This document shows positions 1 to 8,803 of a stretch of DNA of 64,000 nt, in pieces; position 1 is the stretch's first letter, and each line of letters starts with the position of its first letter. A program made the translations under genes and the position numbers. The notes beneath the pieces were generated by a model that was given only the letters and a program-made list of their open reading frames with translations, ran no database searches and was not told the origin of the DNA. The stretch is from Acidovorax sp. MR-S7. GTDB taxonomy: Bacteria; Pseudomonadota; Gammaproteobacteria; Burkholderiales; Burkholderiaceae_C. The stretch spans positions 62,001 to 126,000 of the forward strand of contig NZ_DF238913.1 of the NCBI RefSeq assembly GCF_000400995.2, in the 5' to 3' direction.

Positions 1-12
1 GCTGAGAACGAC

Positions 13-1194
13 ATGAGCCACACCCCCCACTCCCAGCCCCTGCCGCTGCAGGGCATCCGCGTGCTCGACGTGAGCCAGGTCATGGCCGGCCCCTTCGCCT
101 GCATGCTGCTGGCCGACCTGGGCGCCGACGTCATCAAGGTGGAGCCGCCCGGCACCGGCGACCAGACGCGCGGCGCCATGGGTTTCAAGATGAAGGGCCC
201 GGACAGCATGGGCTTCCTGAACATGAACCGCAACAAGCGCTCGCTCGCGCTCGACTTGAAAAGCGACGAGGGCCGCGAATTCTTCTACGAGCTGGCCCGC
301 ACGGCCGACGTGATCGTCGAGAACTACCGCCCCGGCGTGGTGCAGCGGCTGAGGATCGACTACGAGACCATCCGCCAGATCAACCCGAAGATCGTCTACG
401 TGAGCATTTCCGGTTTCGGCCAAAGCGGCCCCTGGGCCAGCCGGCCGGGGTTCGACCTCATGGCCCAGGCCATGTCCGGCGTGATGAGCGTGACCGGCTA
501 TCCGGGCGAAAAGCCCGTCAAGGCCGGCGTGCCCGTGGCCGACATCGGCTGCGCGCTGTTCGCCACCTACGGGCTGCTCGCGGCCTACATCGGCGCGCAG
601 AAGACGGGGCAGGGCCAGCACATCGACGCCTCGCTGTTCGACTCGGCCATGGCGTTCTCGATCTGGGACATGTCCGAGTACTGGGGCACAGGCAAGCCGC
701 CGGTGCCGCTGGGCACCAGCAACAAGATGAGCGCGCCCTACCAGGCCGTGAAGGCGCGCGACGGCTACTTCGTCATGGGCGCCACCAACCAGAAGCTCTG
801 GGCCAAGCTGTGCGCGCTGATCGAGCGGCCCGACCTGCAGGAGCACCCCGACTTCGCCACCGTGGCACTGCGCCTCAAACACCGCGAGGCGCTGATCGAG
901 GCACTGGAGGCCGAATTCGCCAAGCGAGACAGCGCCGAGTGGGTGGACACGCTGCTGGCCGCCGGCATTCCGGCCGGTCCCATCCTGACCTACCCCGAGG
1001 CCTTCGAGGGCGAGCACGGCGCGCACCGGCGCATGTGCATGGAGATCGACCACCCCATCGAGGGCAAGGTCAAGAACATCGGCTTCCCGGTCAAGATGCT
1101 GGGCACGCCCCAACAGGTGCGCCGTCACCCGCCGTTGCTGGGCGAGCACACCGAGGAGATCGTGGCCGAGATCCGCGCAAAGGCAACCGCATGA
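13..1194 (+). CDS. CaiB/BaiF family type III CoA-transferase
   Basis: This 393-aa cytoplasmic protein should move CoA from an acyl-CoA donor to a free carboxylic acid, activating the acid for beta-oxidation-like breakdown. The N-terminus carries the family core (GIRVLDVSQVMAGPFA, then LLADLGADVIKVEPP). The presumed catalytic aspartate that forms the acyl anhydride is Asp177 in PVADIGCA, by analogy with Asp169 of formyl-CoA transferase. Length is normal for the family. The ATG lies only 12 bases inside the window with a weak GAGAAC upstream, so any leading gene is not visible. The next gene starts inside its stop codon (ATGA), so the two are translationally coupled. The true acid substrate cannot be read from the sequence. 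Confidence 0.93.
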   Translation: MSHTPHSQPLPLQGIRVLDVSQVMAGPFACMLLADLGADVIKVEPPGTGDQTRGAMGFKMKGPDSMGFLNMNRNKRSLALDLKSDEGREFFYELARTADVIVENYRPGVVQRLRIDYETIRQINPKIVYVSISGFGQSGPWASRPGFDLMAQAMSGVMSVTGYPGEKPVKAGVPVADIGCALFATYGLLAAYIGAQKTGQGQHIDASLFDSAMAFSIWDMSEYWGTGKPPVPLGTSNKMSAPYQAVKARDGYFVMGATNQKLWAKLCALIERPDLQEHPDFATVALRLKHREALIEALEAEFAKRDSAEWVDTLLAAGIPAGPILTYPEAFEGEHGAHRRMCMEIDHPIEGKVKNIGFPVKMLGTPQQVRRHPPLLGEHTEEIVAEIRAKATA

Positions 1195-1955
1195 GCGCCG
1201 CCGTGCAGGAACGGGTGACGTGCGTGGTGCACGCCTCGGGCGCGGCCGAGATCGTCATCTACCGGCCCGAGCGCCACAACGCCATGACCGCGCCCATGTA
1301 CGAGGCGCTGCTCGCGCACATCGCCGCCTGCCGCGCCGACCCGGCCGTGCGCAGCGTGCTGCTGCGCGGCGCGGGCGGCAAGTCCTTCGTCTCGGGCACG
1401 GACATCGCGCACTTCCGGGACTTCCGCGATGGCAGCGACGGCATCGCCTACGAAGCCTTCGTGGAGCGCGTGATCGACGCGGTGGAGCGCATCCCCGTGC
1501 CCACCGTCGCCGTCGTCGACGGCTGGTGCGTGGGCGGCGGCCTGGCGCTGGCCACGGCCTGCGACTTCCGCCTGTGCAGCGCGGGCTCGCGCTTCGGCGC
1601 GCCGATCGCCAAGACGCTGTCCAACACCCTCTCGTCACGCAACATCGCGCGGCTGGTGGCCGCGCTGGGCGTGCCGCGCGTCAAGCGCATGCTGCTGCTG
1701 GCCGACTACCTTTCGGCCGACGAGGCGCTGGCCTGCGGCTTCGTGCACGCAGCCGTGCCGGCAGGGCAATTGCCGGACGAGGCGCATGCGCTCGTGCAGC
1801 GGCTCATGGCGCTGTCGGGCACCACCCAGGCCGCCGTCAAGGAAAGCCTGCGCCGCATCGTGGCCGAGCACAGCCTGGCCGACGACGACCTGGTGGATTC
1901 CGTTTACGGCAGCGCCGCGTTCCGCGCCGGGGTGGCGGCCTTCATCAAGGGGTAA
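1191..1955 (+). CDS. Enoyl-CoA hydratase/isomerase family protein
   Basis: A 254-aa crotonase-fold protein that likely hydrates or isomerises an enoyl-CoA made from the acid activated by the preceding CoA-transferase. Visible crotonase features are the RPERHNAM entry strand, the first oxyanion-hole segment [10 protein letters not shown] and the second, [18 protein letters not shown]. The usual pair of catalytic glutamates is not obvious, so it could act as a hydratase, isomerase or hydrolase. The start ATG overlaps the upstream stop by 4 bp. A dispersed palindromic repeat lies directly downstream. Family assignment is safe; the precise reaction is not. Confidence 0.9.
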   Translation: MSAAVQERVTCVVHASGAAEIVIYRPERHNAMTAPMYEALLAHIAACRADPAVRSVLLRGAGGKSFVSGTDIAHFRDFRDGSDGIAYEAFVERVIDAVERIPVPTVAVVDGWCVGGGLALATACDFRLCSAGSRFGAPIAKTLSNTLSSRNIARLVAALGVPRVKRMLLLADYLSADEALACGFVHAAVPAGQLPDEAHALVQRLMALSGTTQAAVKESLRRIVAEHSLADDDLVDSVYGSAAFRAGVAAFIKG

Positions 1956-1988
1956 GACGGCTCCATGCGCATGGCGCTCCATGGCAAA

Positions 1989-2043
1989 ATACAAGCCAAA
2001 TAGCCCTGCAGCGCTTGACAGTCAAGCGCGACCAGCTATCAAT
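1989..2043. repeat. Dispersed palindromic repeat, copy 1
   Basis: The core is a 9-bp perfect inverted repeat with a one-base loop (GCGCTTGAC, 2011-2019, and GTCAAGCGC, 2021-2029), with the flank ending in CAGCTATC. It matches the repeat family seen elsewhere in the window and sits just upstream of the VOC gene's ribosome binding site. Confidence 0.75.
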
Positions 2044-2055
2044 CAAGGAGCAACC

Positions 2056-2526
<471 letters not shown>

Positions 2527-2530
2527 GGGC

Positions 2531-2962
2531 ATGGCCGAGGAACGCAAGACCGTCGAGGCCCTGAACCGTGCCAGCCAGGGCACGCTGCCCGGGCACCTGG
2601 GCATCCACGTGGTCTCCTTGCAGCAGGGCGAGATCCGCACCGAGATGGCCGTCCAGCCGCACCTGATGGCGCCCAACGGCTTCCTGCATGCGGGCAGCCT
2701 CGTCACGCTGGCCGACACCACCTGCGGCTATGGCTGCCGCGCCCACCTGCCCGAAGGCGCGCAGGGGTTCACCACCATCGAACTCAAGTCCAACCACATG
2801 TCCACCGCGCGCGAAGGCACGGTGGAATGCGTGGCGCGGCCCGTGCACCTGGGCGGCAGCACCCAGGTGTGGGACGCCACCGTCACGCACCGCGAAACGG
2901 GCAAGACCCTGGTGCTGTTCCGCTGCACGCAGATGGTGCTCTATCCGCGCAAGGGCGGCTGA
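2531..2962 (+). CDS. PaaI-type hotdog-fold acyl-CoA thioesterase
   Basis: A 143-aa single hotdog-domain protein expected to hydrolyse small or aromatic acyl-CoAs, either to release CoA or to clear dead-end intermediates. The signature NGFLHAGSLVTLADTTCG holds the conserved HAG segment and the catalytic acidic residue of PaaI-like enzymes; the later ELKSNHMSTAREG and FRCTQMVLYPR segments are the usual closing strands. It begins 4 bp after the VOC gene and ends about 20 bp before a strong terminator, so it is the last gene of the acyl-CoA cluster. Confidence 0.9.
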   Translation: MAEERKTVEALNRASQGTLPGHLGIHVVSLQQGEIRTEMAVQPHLMAPNGFLHAGSLVTLADTTCGYGCRAHLPEGAQGFTTIELKSNHMSTAREGTVECVARPVHLGGSTQVWDATVTHRETGKTLVLFRCTQMVLYPRKGG

Positions 2963-3307
2963 TCGGCTGCGCTTCGCGCACGAAGGCCCTGGTCGTCGAC
3001 CAGGGCCTTTTTTGTTCTCCGCACAACTTTCCGCGCGCAATCCTGCGGGTTCGATGGTTTTGAGCGCTGTTGGCCGACAGAAGCACACTGTTGCCGCACG
3101 GCTTTTCCAGCGCCGGCAACATTCCTTCTTTTGCCGCCTTCCTTCATCATCTTCTGTCAAAAAATACGGAATTTGGCGGCATTTGAGTGCATGTTTTCAA
3201 GGGAGCTTTTTTGCGGCTCGGGCCCTTCCAGGCGCCGCGCAAGGCCACCACAATCGCCCCGTCGGAACCCAGCCCAGCCGCAGGCTTGCCAGTCCAGGAG
3301 CGAACAG
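2963..3307. other. Intergenic region between the thioesterase gene and bioB
   Basis: This 345-bp gap holds the terminator at its left end. The remaining 290 bp, just ahead of bioB, are less GC-rich than the flanking genes (for example the TTTTTTGC and AAAAAATACGG tracts) and should contain the bioB promoter. I could not place -35/-10 boxes or an operator with confidence, and I see no gene here. Confidence 0.5.
2983..3013 (+). terminator. Rho-independent terminator after the acyl-CoA cluster
   Basis: A 12-bp perfect stem (AAGGCCCTGGTC / GACCAGGGCCTT) with a three-base loop, running into six T residues (3008-3013). It closes the transcription unit that starts at or before the window edge. Confidence 0.92.
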
Positions 3308-4372
3308 ATGACCGTCCTTGCCCCCACCCCGCCTTCCACCCCGCAGCCGCTGCAGTTCCATCCGCGCGCTCCGCAGCAGAGCGCTGCGTCGCAGCGCTGG
3401 AGCCTCGACGCCGTGCAGGCGCTGCTCGACATGCCGTTCATGGACCTGCTGTGGCGCGCCCAGTCGGTGCACCGCGCGCACTGGCCTGCGGGCGACATCG
3501 AGCTGGCCACTCTGCTGTCGGTGAAGACGGGCGGCTGCCCCGAGAACTGCGGCTACTGCCCCCAGTCCGCCGAGTTCGACACGGGCGTGCAGGCGCAAAA
3601 GCTCATGAGCGTGGAAGAGGTCACACGCGCCGCCCAGGCCGCCAAGGACGCGGGCGCCACGCGCTTTTGCATGGGCGCGGCCTGGCGTGCGCCCAAGGAC
3701 CGCGACATCGAGAAGGTGAGCGCGCTGATCGGCGCCGTGAAGGGCCTGGGCCTGCAGACCTGCGCCACGCTGGGCATGCTGCAATCGCACCAGGCCCAGG
3801 CGCTCAGGGACGCGGGCCTGGACTACTACAACCACAACCTGGACACCGCGCCCGAGTACTACCAGGACGTGGTCAGCACCCGCCAGTACCAAGACCGGCT
3901 GGACACCCTGGCCCACGTGCGCGCGGCCGGCATTAGCGTCTGCTGCGGCGGCATCGTCGGCATGGGCGAGGCGCCCGTGCACCGTGCGGGCCTGATCACG
4001 CAGCTCGCCAACCTCGATCCCTACCCCGAATCCGTGCCCATCAACAGCCTGGTGCGCGTGCCCGGCACGCCGCTGGCCGACAGCGACCCCGTGGACCCGC
4101 TGGACTTCGTGCGCGTGATCGCCGTGGCCCGCATCACCATGCCCAAAGCGCGCGTGCGGCTGTCCGCCGGGCGCCAGCAACTGGGCGACGCCGTGCAGGC
4201 GCTGTGCTTCATGGCGGGGGCCAACTCGATCTTCTATGGCGACAAGCTGCTAGTCACCGGCAACCCTGACGTGGAGGCCGACACGCAGCTGCTGGCGAAG
4301 CTGGGCCTGCGCGGCCACCGCACACAGGAGGCGCCGAACGGTACAGGGCACTCCTGTAATGAGAGCTGCTAG
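3308..4372 (+). CDS. bioB: Biotin synthase BioB
   Basis: A 354-aa radical-SAM enzyme that inserts sulfur into dethiobiotin, the last step of biotin synthesis. The 4Fe-4S/SAM motif is [10 protein letters not shown] with Cys77, Cys81 and Cys84. Downstream family segments are [51 protein letters not shown] and RLSAGRQ. The chosen ATG is preceded by AGGAG at 3296-3300; an in-frame extension to 3131 is unlikely to be used. The N-terminus carries a Pro-rich leader of about 30 residues. The C-terminal residues and the TAG stop fall inside a dispersed palindromic repeat, so the tail NESC appears repeat-derived. No other bio gene is adjacent. Confidence 0.97.
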   Translation: MTVLAPTPPSTPQPLQFHPRAPQQSAASQRWSLDAVQALLDMPFMDLLWRAQSVHRAHWPAGDIELATLLSVKTGGCPENCGYCPQSAEFDTGVQAQKLMSVEEVTRAAQAAKDAGATRFCMGAAWRAPKDRDIEKVSALIGAVKGLGLQTCATLGMLQSHQAQALRDAGLDYYNHNLDTAPEYYQDVVSTRQYQDRLDTLAHVRAAGISVCCGGIVGMGEAPVHRAGLITQLANLDPYPESVPINSLVRVPGTPLADSDPVDPLDFVRVIAVARITMPKARVRLSAGRQQLGDAVQALCFMAGANSIFYGDKLLVTGNPDVEADTQLLAKLGLRGHRTQEAPNGTGHSCNESC

Positions 4373-4400
4373 CGCTTGCTGGACAAGCGCTGAAGCCTGA
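4359..4400. repeat. Dispersed palindromic repeat, copy 2 (contains the bioB stop)
   Basis: Core AGCGCTTG (4371-4378), CTGGA loop, CAAGCGCT (4384-4391), preceded by GAGAGCTGCT. The TAG in GCTGCTAGCG is the stop codon of bioB. Confidence 0.85.
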
Positions 4401-4415
4401 AAAGACTGCCAACTC

Positions 4416-4796
4416 TCAGCCAAAGACCGGCGCCACGGGCACGGCCACGGCCTTGCCTGCCGCCTTCCATGCATCGAAGCCGCCCGCGACGGAGCGCACG
4501 TCCAGGTAGCCCATGTCCTGCAGGGCGCAGGCCGCCAGGGCCGCGCGGCCGCTGGTCTTACAGTACAGCACGATGCGCAGGCCGCGCGGCTCCATGGCGC
4601 TCTGGCTGCTCATCTGGAATTCCAGCACGCCGCGCGGCAGGTTGATGGCGCCGGGCAGGTGGCCCTGGCGGTATTCGTCGGGCTCGCGCACGTCGATCAG
4701 CACGTCGGCCTGGGCGATGGCGGCCTCCGCGGCATCGACGGGGATTTCCTGGATGCGGGCCTTGGCGGCAGCCACGAGGTCGAGGGCGGTTTTCAT
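4416..4796 (-). CDS. Rhodanese-like sulfurtransferase
   Basis: A 126-aa single-domain rhodanese, cytoplasmic (no signal peptide). It should carry sulfane sulfur as a cysteine persulfide and pass it to thiols or cyanide. Seen directly: DVLIDVREPDEYRQGHLPGA, the active-site loop CKTSGR with Cys79, and the closing GGFDAWKAAG. The start at 4796 is preceded by AAAGGA. It is the last gene of the minus-strand operon that includes a sulfide:quinone oxidoreductase and a YgaP-like membrane protein. That context fits handling of the persulfide or polysulfide product of sulfide oxidation. The function inside this operon is inference; the family call is firm. Confidence 0.93.
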   Translation of the reverse strand: MKTALDLVAAAKARIQEIPVDAAEAAIAQADVLIDVREPDEYRQGHLPGAINLPRGVLEFQMSSQSAMEPRGLRIVLYCKTSGRAALAACALQDMGYLDVRSVAGGFDAWKAAGKAVAVPVAPVFG

Positions 4797-4813
4797 CGGT
4801 CCGTCCTTTCGCT

Positions 4814-5023
4814 TCAGCAGCCCTGGCGTGCGCCGAGCTTGCGCAGGAGGGTTTCCATCAGGCACCACCGGGTGAAGCCGCTTTGCAGCAGGTTGATGCC
4901 CACGAAGGCGGTGAAGGCCAGCCACCACTGGTTCATGAACAGCGGGCTGCCGGGAATGCCCAGGGCCAGGCTGATCAGGATGAAGAGTCCGGCGACGATG
5001 CGCACGATTTGCCATGAGGTCAT
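4814..5023 (-). CDS. YgaP-type small membrane protein (DUF2892)
   Basis: A 69-aa protein with two hydrophobic segments (about residues 5-22 and 31-47) separated by a short polar turn, the standard DUF2892 layout also found as the membrane part of E. coli YgaP next to a rhodanese domain. Two cysteines lie in the C-terminal tail (WCLMETLLRKLGARQGC). The ATG at 5023 has AAGGAGA upstream; longer in-frame starts run into the 161-bp palindromic element and were rejected. It sits 17 bp upstream of the rhodanese gene, so the YgaP rhodanese and membrane modules are here encoded by two separate, adjacent genes. Confidence 0.88.
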   Translation of the reverse strand: MTSWQIVRIVAGLFILISLALGIPGSPLFMNQWWLAFTAFVGINLLQSGFTRWCLMETLLRKLGARQGC

Positions 5024-5055
5024 GGAGGTTCTCCTTGGGAATAACAAAGTGGTGC

Positions 5056-5216
5056 AGAGGCTGAGAGTTTTTTGGCCGTGCCCGCAAGGCGGGTCAAAAC
5101 GCACCAGATCTAGGCGCGAAGCGCAGCCATAGCTCGGGCTATGGCGAGCATTTGCAACGACGAGCCGGGGTGTTTTGGCGTGCAAGGCGGGTATGGACAA
5201 AAGACTCTCAGCCTCT
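5056..5216. repeat. 161-bp palindromic element with terminal inverted repeats
   Basis: The outer arms AGAGGCTGAGAG (5056-5067) and CTCTCAGCCTCT (5205-5216) are perfect inverted repeats, with near-match extension inward (TTTTTTGG versus the complement of ACAAAAGA). The centre has a second perfect hairpin, GCCATAGC/GCTATGGC, around 5126-5145. The element lies between two genes of one operon and its right end overlaps the stop codon of the upstream gene. It codes for nothing obvious, and its shape suggests a MITE or REP/BIME-like element. No target-site duplication was found by eye. Confidence 0.75.
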
Positions 5217-5556
5217 AGGCCGCGCTGCGGCAGCGCGGGCAGGCCAGGGCGGCCAGCGGCCAGGCGAACACGGCCGCCAGCGCGCCCAGGCCCAGGGCGA
5301 TGGCGAGCAGGTTGGCCCAGTCCACCCAGTAGCCCATGTTGGCCAGCGACGACTGGGTGAGAGACGGCACGGCCAGCACCAGCGCGGCGGCGACGAGGGC
5401 GCCCAGCGCCAGCGCCGGGCGCAGCGCGTGTGCGCTGAGCCGGCCGCGCGCGGCCACCAGCAGGGCGATCCAGACGAGCAGCAGCACGAGCAGCGCGGGC
5501 CAGACGCCCAGCGCGATTTCGTAGACGATGTTCAGGGCGAGCCAGATTTCGTACAT
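5215..5556 (-). CDS. Small integral membrane protein, unknown function
   Basis: A 113-aa protein with three likely membrane spans (about residues 7-35, 44-64 and 80-101). It ends in ALACPRCRSAA, so two cysteines in a CPRC arrangement lie at the extreme C-terminus, possibly a thiol or metal site. I do not recognise a named family. It starts 23 bp after the sulfide:quinone oxidoreductase gene and its TAG stop overlaps the outer end of the 161-bp palindromic element. Position makes it a candidate membrane partner or quinone-side anchor for the oxidoreductase; that is inference only. Confidence 0.75.
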   Translation of the reverse strand: MYEIWLALNIVYEIALGVWPALLVLLLVWIALLVAARGRLSAHALRPALALGALVAAALVLAVPSLTQSSLANMGYWVDWANLLAIALGLGALAAVFAWPLAALACPRCRSAA

Positions 5557-5579
5557 GGCGTAGTTTCCTTTCGAGGCGG

Positions 5580-6929
5580 TCAGACCCGGCCCTTGAGCAC
5601 GGACAGGTAGGCGGGCTTGAGCATGCGCACCTTCATGAGCCAGGCGAAGTAGCTCTCCTGCAGCGGCTCGATCATGGGCAGCGAAGGGGTCAGGCGCCCC
5701 TCGTAGTCGAACTCGATCAGCAGGGCCGAGCCCTCGCGCACGATCAGCGGGCAGGAGGTGTAGCCGTCGAACTTCTGGCCGGGAGCGCGCCCGGCGATCA
5801 CGTCGGCCAGGTGCTGCGCGACGATGGGGGCGCTTTTCTTCACGGTGGCGGCGGTTTTGCCGCGCGGCGTGCCGTTGATATCGCCCAGGCCGAAGACGTT
5901 GGGGTAGCGGCGGTGCTGCAGCGTGTCCTTGTCCACCTCCAGCCAGCCGCCGGCAGCCATGGGGCCGTCTTTCCAGGCCAGGTCGGAGTTCTTCACCGCA
6001 TCGGGCGCGCGCATGGGCGGCACGATGTGGATGAAGTCGTAGGGCACTTCGGTCTTCTCGCCCTCCGGGCTGGCGAAGGTGGCGCGGCGCGCGCCGATGT
6101 CGATGGCCTGGAGCTTCTGCGTGAACTGCACGCCGACGCCCAGCGCCTGCCAGCGTTCCAGCACGTTGTCGTTCACGGGCTTGACGCCGAAGACGTTGTG
6201 CAGCGCCGAGTAGAACGTGACCTGCGAACGCGCCAGCGTGCCCGCCTGGGCCAGGCGGTCGCGCACCATGAAGGTCATCTTCAGCGGCGCACCCGCGCAT
6301 TTGAGCGGTGTGGCCGGCAGCGTCATCACGGCCTGGCCGCCCTTGGCGCGGAACTGGTCCATGGCGGCCCAGGTGGCCACGGCGGCGGCGGAGCTGGGGT
6401 AAACGCTGGCCAGGCCGTTGCTGCCGATGGCCTGCACGTCCATGCCTTCGATCTGGGACCAGTCCTGGTGCGTGCCGGTGGCGACCACGAGGTAGTCGTA
6501 GGCGATGCGCTTGCCGCTGGCGGTGACCACGGCGTTGGCGGCGGGGTCGAACTCGGCCACCATCTCCTTGACCCATTCGACGCCCGCGGGCTGCAGGTCG
6601 GCATTGCGGTCGATGACCTTGTCCACGGGCCACACGCTGGTGGCCACCAGCGTGAAGCCGGGCTGGTAGTTGTGCACTTCCTTGGCGTCGACGATGGTGA
6701 TGCGCGCGCCCTCCAGCAGGGCCTGCAGCCGGTGCGCCACGGCGATGCCTGCCAAGCCGCTGCCCGCGATGACGACGTGCGCGCGGGTGGCCTGGGCGGC
6801 TTGGCCTGCGGCATGCGCCGGTGCGGCGTGCAGGCCCAGCCCCCATGCAGCGCTGGTGCCTGCCATGCCGCCCAGCCAGGCGCGGCGCGAGGCCATCGGC
6901 GGTTTTCCGGTGGATGCTCGGTGGTTCAT
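5580..6929 (-). CDS. Sulfide:quinone oxidoreductase-like flavoprotein with Tat-type leader
   Basis: A 449-aa FAD protein that likely oxidises sulfide to sulfane sulfur and feeds electrons to quinone. The leader (residues 1-41) has a twin-arginine SRRAWLGG, a hydrophobic stretch and an AHA cleavage-like end. The FAD Rossmann motif is VVIAGSGLAG (52-61), followed by YQPGFTLVA. The protein has exactly two cysteines: Cys211 in PLKCAGAP and Cys393 in YTSCPLIV. These are the two positions known to form the sulfur bridge in SQR; the KCAGAP and CPL contexts resemble the mitochondrial/type II branch. A flavocytochrome c subunit is the alternative, but no cytochrome gene is near. It lies between tolC-like and small membrane-protein genes of one operon. 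Confidence 0.87.
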   Translation of the reverse strand: MNHRASTGKPPMASRRAWLGGMAGTSAAWGLGLHAAPAHAAGQAAQATRAHVVIAGSGLAGIAVAHRLQALLEGARITIVDAKEVHNYQPGFTLVATSVWPVDKVIDRNADLQPAGVEWVKEMVAEFDPAANAVVTASGKRIAYDYLVVATGTHQDWSQIEGMDVQAIGSNGLASVYPSSAAAVATWAAMDQFRAKGGQAVMTLPATPLKCAGAPLKMTFMVRDRLAQAGTLARSQVTFYSALHNVFGVKPVNDNVLERWQALGVGVQFTQKLQAIDIGARRATFASPEGEKTEVPYDFIHIVPPMRAPDAVKNSDLAWKDGPMAAGGWLEVDKDTLQHRRYPNVFGLGDINGTPRGKTAATVKKSAPIVAQHLADVIAGRAPGQKFDGYTSCPLIVREGSALLIEFDYEGRLTPSLPMIEPLQESYFAWLMKVRMLKPAYLSVLKGRV

Positions 6930-6960
6930 GGTTGTCTCCTCTTTGTGGTCAAAAACGGTT

Positions 6961-7003
6961 TCAGGGCATATGGGGCAAGCGCAAGCAGCTATTGATTCGA
7001 TAG
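6961..7003. repeat. Dispersed repeat, copy 3 (half element)
   Basis: GGGCAAGCGCAAGCAGCTATTGATTCGATAG-type right half only: CAAGCGC followed by AAGCAGCTATTG. The opposite AGCGCTTG arm is missing, so this copy cannot form the full hairpin. It fills the gap between the SQR and TolC-like genes. Confidence 0.55.
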
Positions 7004-7004
7004 T

Positions 7005-8393
7005 TCATGGCAGCGCCAGCATCTGGTCGGCCTGGCGCAGGGCGTCTTCGCCCTGCTGCCCGGCCAGCAGCGCCAGGCGCAGGCCGTCCAGCAGCAGGGC
7101 GCTGCGCGCCTGCGCCAGCGCCAGCCGGGCGGCGGCGGTGTCGCTCTGGGCGTTCAGCCAGTCGAGCAAGGTGCGGTCACCCGCCTCGCGGCCGGTGTGC
7201 GTGGCATCCAGCCGGGCCTCGCTGGCCTGCAGGGCCTGCTGCAGGGCCTGCACGCGCTCGGCGCCCAGGCTCAGGCCCAGCCAGGCGGCGTGCACCTGGG
7301 CGGCCACCTGCTCGCGCAGGCTGTCCTCCTGCGCCTGGGCCTTGTCCTGCAGGCGCAGGCTTTCTTCTTCCTTGGCGCTGCGCCAGCCGCCGGTGTAGAG
7401 CGGCACGGTGAGCTGCACGCCCACCAGGGCCTGCGTGCCGCCGCTGCGGGCGCTGCCATAGTCGCCGCTGCCGCGCAGGCGGTCCTGCCCGGCCTGGGCA
7501 ACCAGGTCGATGCTGGGTGAGGCGGCGCGGCCGTGCCGCTCGGCCTCGGCGCGGGCGGCCTGGACGGCCAGGGCCTGCAGGCGGATGGCAGGGTTGGCGC
7601 CGTCCGCTTCGCGCTGCCACGCCTCCAGAGGCTGGGCCAGCGCCTGCGGCGGCGTGTCCATGCCGGGCCGCGGCAGGCGCGCGGCCAGGGAGGAAGAGGG
7701 CAGGCCGGTCGTGTCGGCCAGGGCCTGGCGCTGGAGGTCGCGCTCGGTCTGCGCGGCCAGGCGCTGGGCCTGCAGCGCGGCCAGCCGCGCGCGGGCCTCG
7801 TGCACGTCGGTGACGGGTGCGTCGCCGATGTCGAAGCGCTCCTGCGCCTCGCCGAACGCCTGGCGCACGGCGGCGAGCTGCTGGTCCTGCACGCGCAGGG
7901 CTTCCTGCGCCACGGCCAGGGCCAGGTAGCGCTGCGCCGTGCGCAGCATGGCCTGCTGCCGCTGTGCCTGCCACTGCAGCTCGGCCATCTCAGCCTGCAG
8001 GCCCAGCTGCCGCTGCTGCGCGCGCCGCTGGGGGTTGTACAGCGGCTGGCTGGCCTGCAGCGCCCAGCGCGTGGCCGTGCCCCCGGTGACCGAGGTGCCG
8101 AAGTCCACGCCGGTGGACCGCCCGAAGCCCGGCGCCGAGAACTGCGCGCCGCGCATGTCGGTCTCGCCCGTGGCCACGCCGGCGGCCGCCGTCAGCGCCA
8201 CGCCGGGCCGCCACAGCGCGGCGGCCTGGTCGCGCAGCGGCTGCGCACGCGCATGGTCGGCGCGGGCCACGGCCAGCTCGCGGTCGTGCTGCCAGGCGGC
8301 CTGCCAGGCCTGCAGCAGGCCGGTGGCGCAGGCCAGACCGGGCAAGGCCGCCAGCACGGCGGCCAGGGCCAAGGGGCGAAGGGGCAGGCGCAT
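7005..8393 (-). CDS. TolC family outer-membrane efflux protein
   Basis: A 462-aa outer-membrane factor that would form the exit duct for the RND pump encoded upstream. It has an N-terminal signal peptide (about 1-24, ending in CATG), then two long Ala/Gln-rich alpha-helical repeats typical of TolC (for example WQAAWQHDRELAVARADHAR and the later ADHAR/QLQA-like segments), each ending in a short beta part (ALQASQPLYNPQRR; GVQLTVPLYTGGWR). Length fits TolC/NodT-like proteins. The gene sits after the AhpD-like gene and before the SQR gene on the same strand. Substrate cannot be read from it. Confidence 0.9.
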   Translation of the reverse strand: MRLPLRPLALAAVLAALPGLACATGLLQAWQAAWQHDRELAVARADHARAQPLRDQAAALWRPGVALTAAAGVATGETDMRGAQFSAPGFGRSTGVDFGTSVTGGTATRWALQASQPLYNPQRRAQQRQLGLQAEMAELQWQAQRQQAMLRTAQRYLALAVAQEALRVQDQQLAAVRQAFGEAQERFDIGDAPVTDVHEARARLAALQAQRLAAQTERDLQRQALADTTGLPSSSLAARLPRPGMDTPPQALAQPLEAWQREADGANPAIRLQALAVQAARAEAERHGRAASPSIDLVAQAGQDRLRGSGDYGSARSGGTQALVGVQLTVPLYTGGWRSAKEEESLRLQDKAQAQEDSLREQVAAQVHAAWLGLSLGAERVQALQQALQASEARLDATHTGREAGDRTLLDWLNAQSDTAAARLALAQARSALLLDGLRLALLAGQQGEDALRQADQMLALP

Positions 8394-8420
8394 GTCAGTT
8401 ATCCGTTCCGCTGCGCGCCA

Positions 8421-8783
8421 TCAAGCCGTGGTTTTCTGAGCGGCCTGCGCGAATTCGTCGAACGCGGCGCTGGTGCGCGCCGCATACATCAGCGAGGGGC
8501 CGCCGCCCATGTAGACGGCCATGGCCAGCGTTTCGGCCAGCTCCTCGCGCGTGCAGCCGAGCTTGACCAGCGCCTGGGTGTGGTAGCCCACGCAGGGGTC
8601 GCAGCGGGCGGCGACGGACAGGGCGGTGGCGATCAGCTCCTTGGTCTTGGCGTCGAGCACGCCGGGCTTGCTGGCGCCCAGGGCCATGGCGCTGAAGCCG
8701 CGCATCGTGTCGGGGATCTCGCCGCGCAGCTTGGCGATGGCGGCGCTGGTGTCGCGGGTGAGGTCCTGGTAGCTGGGAAACAT
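8421..8783 (-). CDS. AhpD-like carboxymuconolactone decarboxylase family protein (CxxC)
   Basis: A 120-aa all-alpha protein of the CMD/AhpD fold. It carries the redox motif ARCDPCVGYHT, with Cys61, Cys64 and His68, which in AhpD gives thiol-disulfide or peroxidase activity; gamma-carboxymuconolactone decarboxylases lack this cysteine pair. No leader is present, so it is cytoplasmic. Placed between the RND pump and TolC genes, in an operon with SQR and rhodanese, it could reduce per- or polysulfides or peroxides. The family and redox centre are seen; the sulfur role is inferred. Confidence 0.88.
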   Translation of the reverse strand: MFPSYQDLTRDTSAAIAKLRGEIPDTMRGFSAMALGASKPGVLDAKTKELIATALSVAARCDPCVGYHTQALVKLGCTREELAETLAMAVYMGGGPSLMYAARTSAAFDEFAQAAQKTTA

Positions 8784-8803
8784 GGCGTTGGCTCCTTGGG
8801 TTT

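Noticed and set aside
4814-5200. A longer form of the DUF2892 protein starting within the 161-bp element.
   Set aside because: The extension is low-complexity repeat sequence, while the ATG at 5023 has a good RBS and gives the normal family length.
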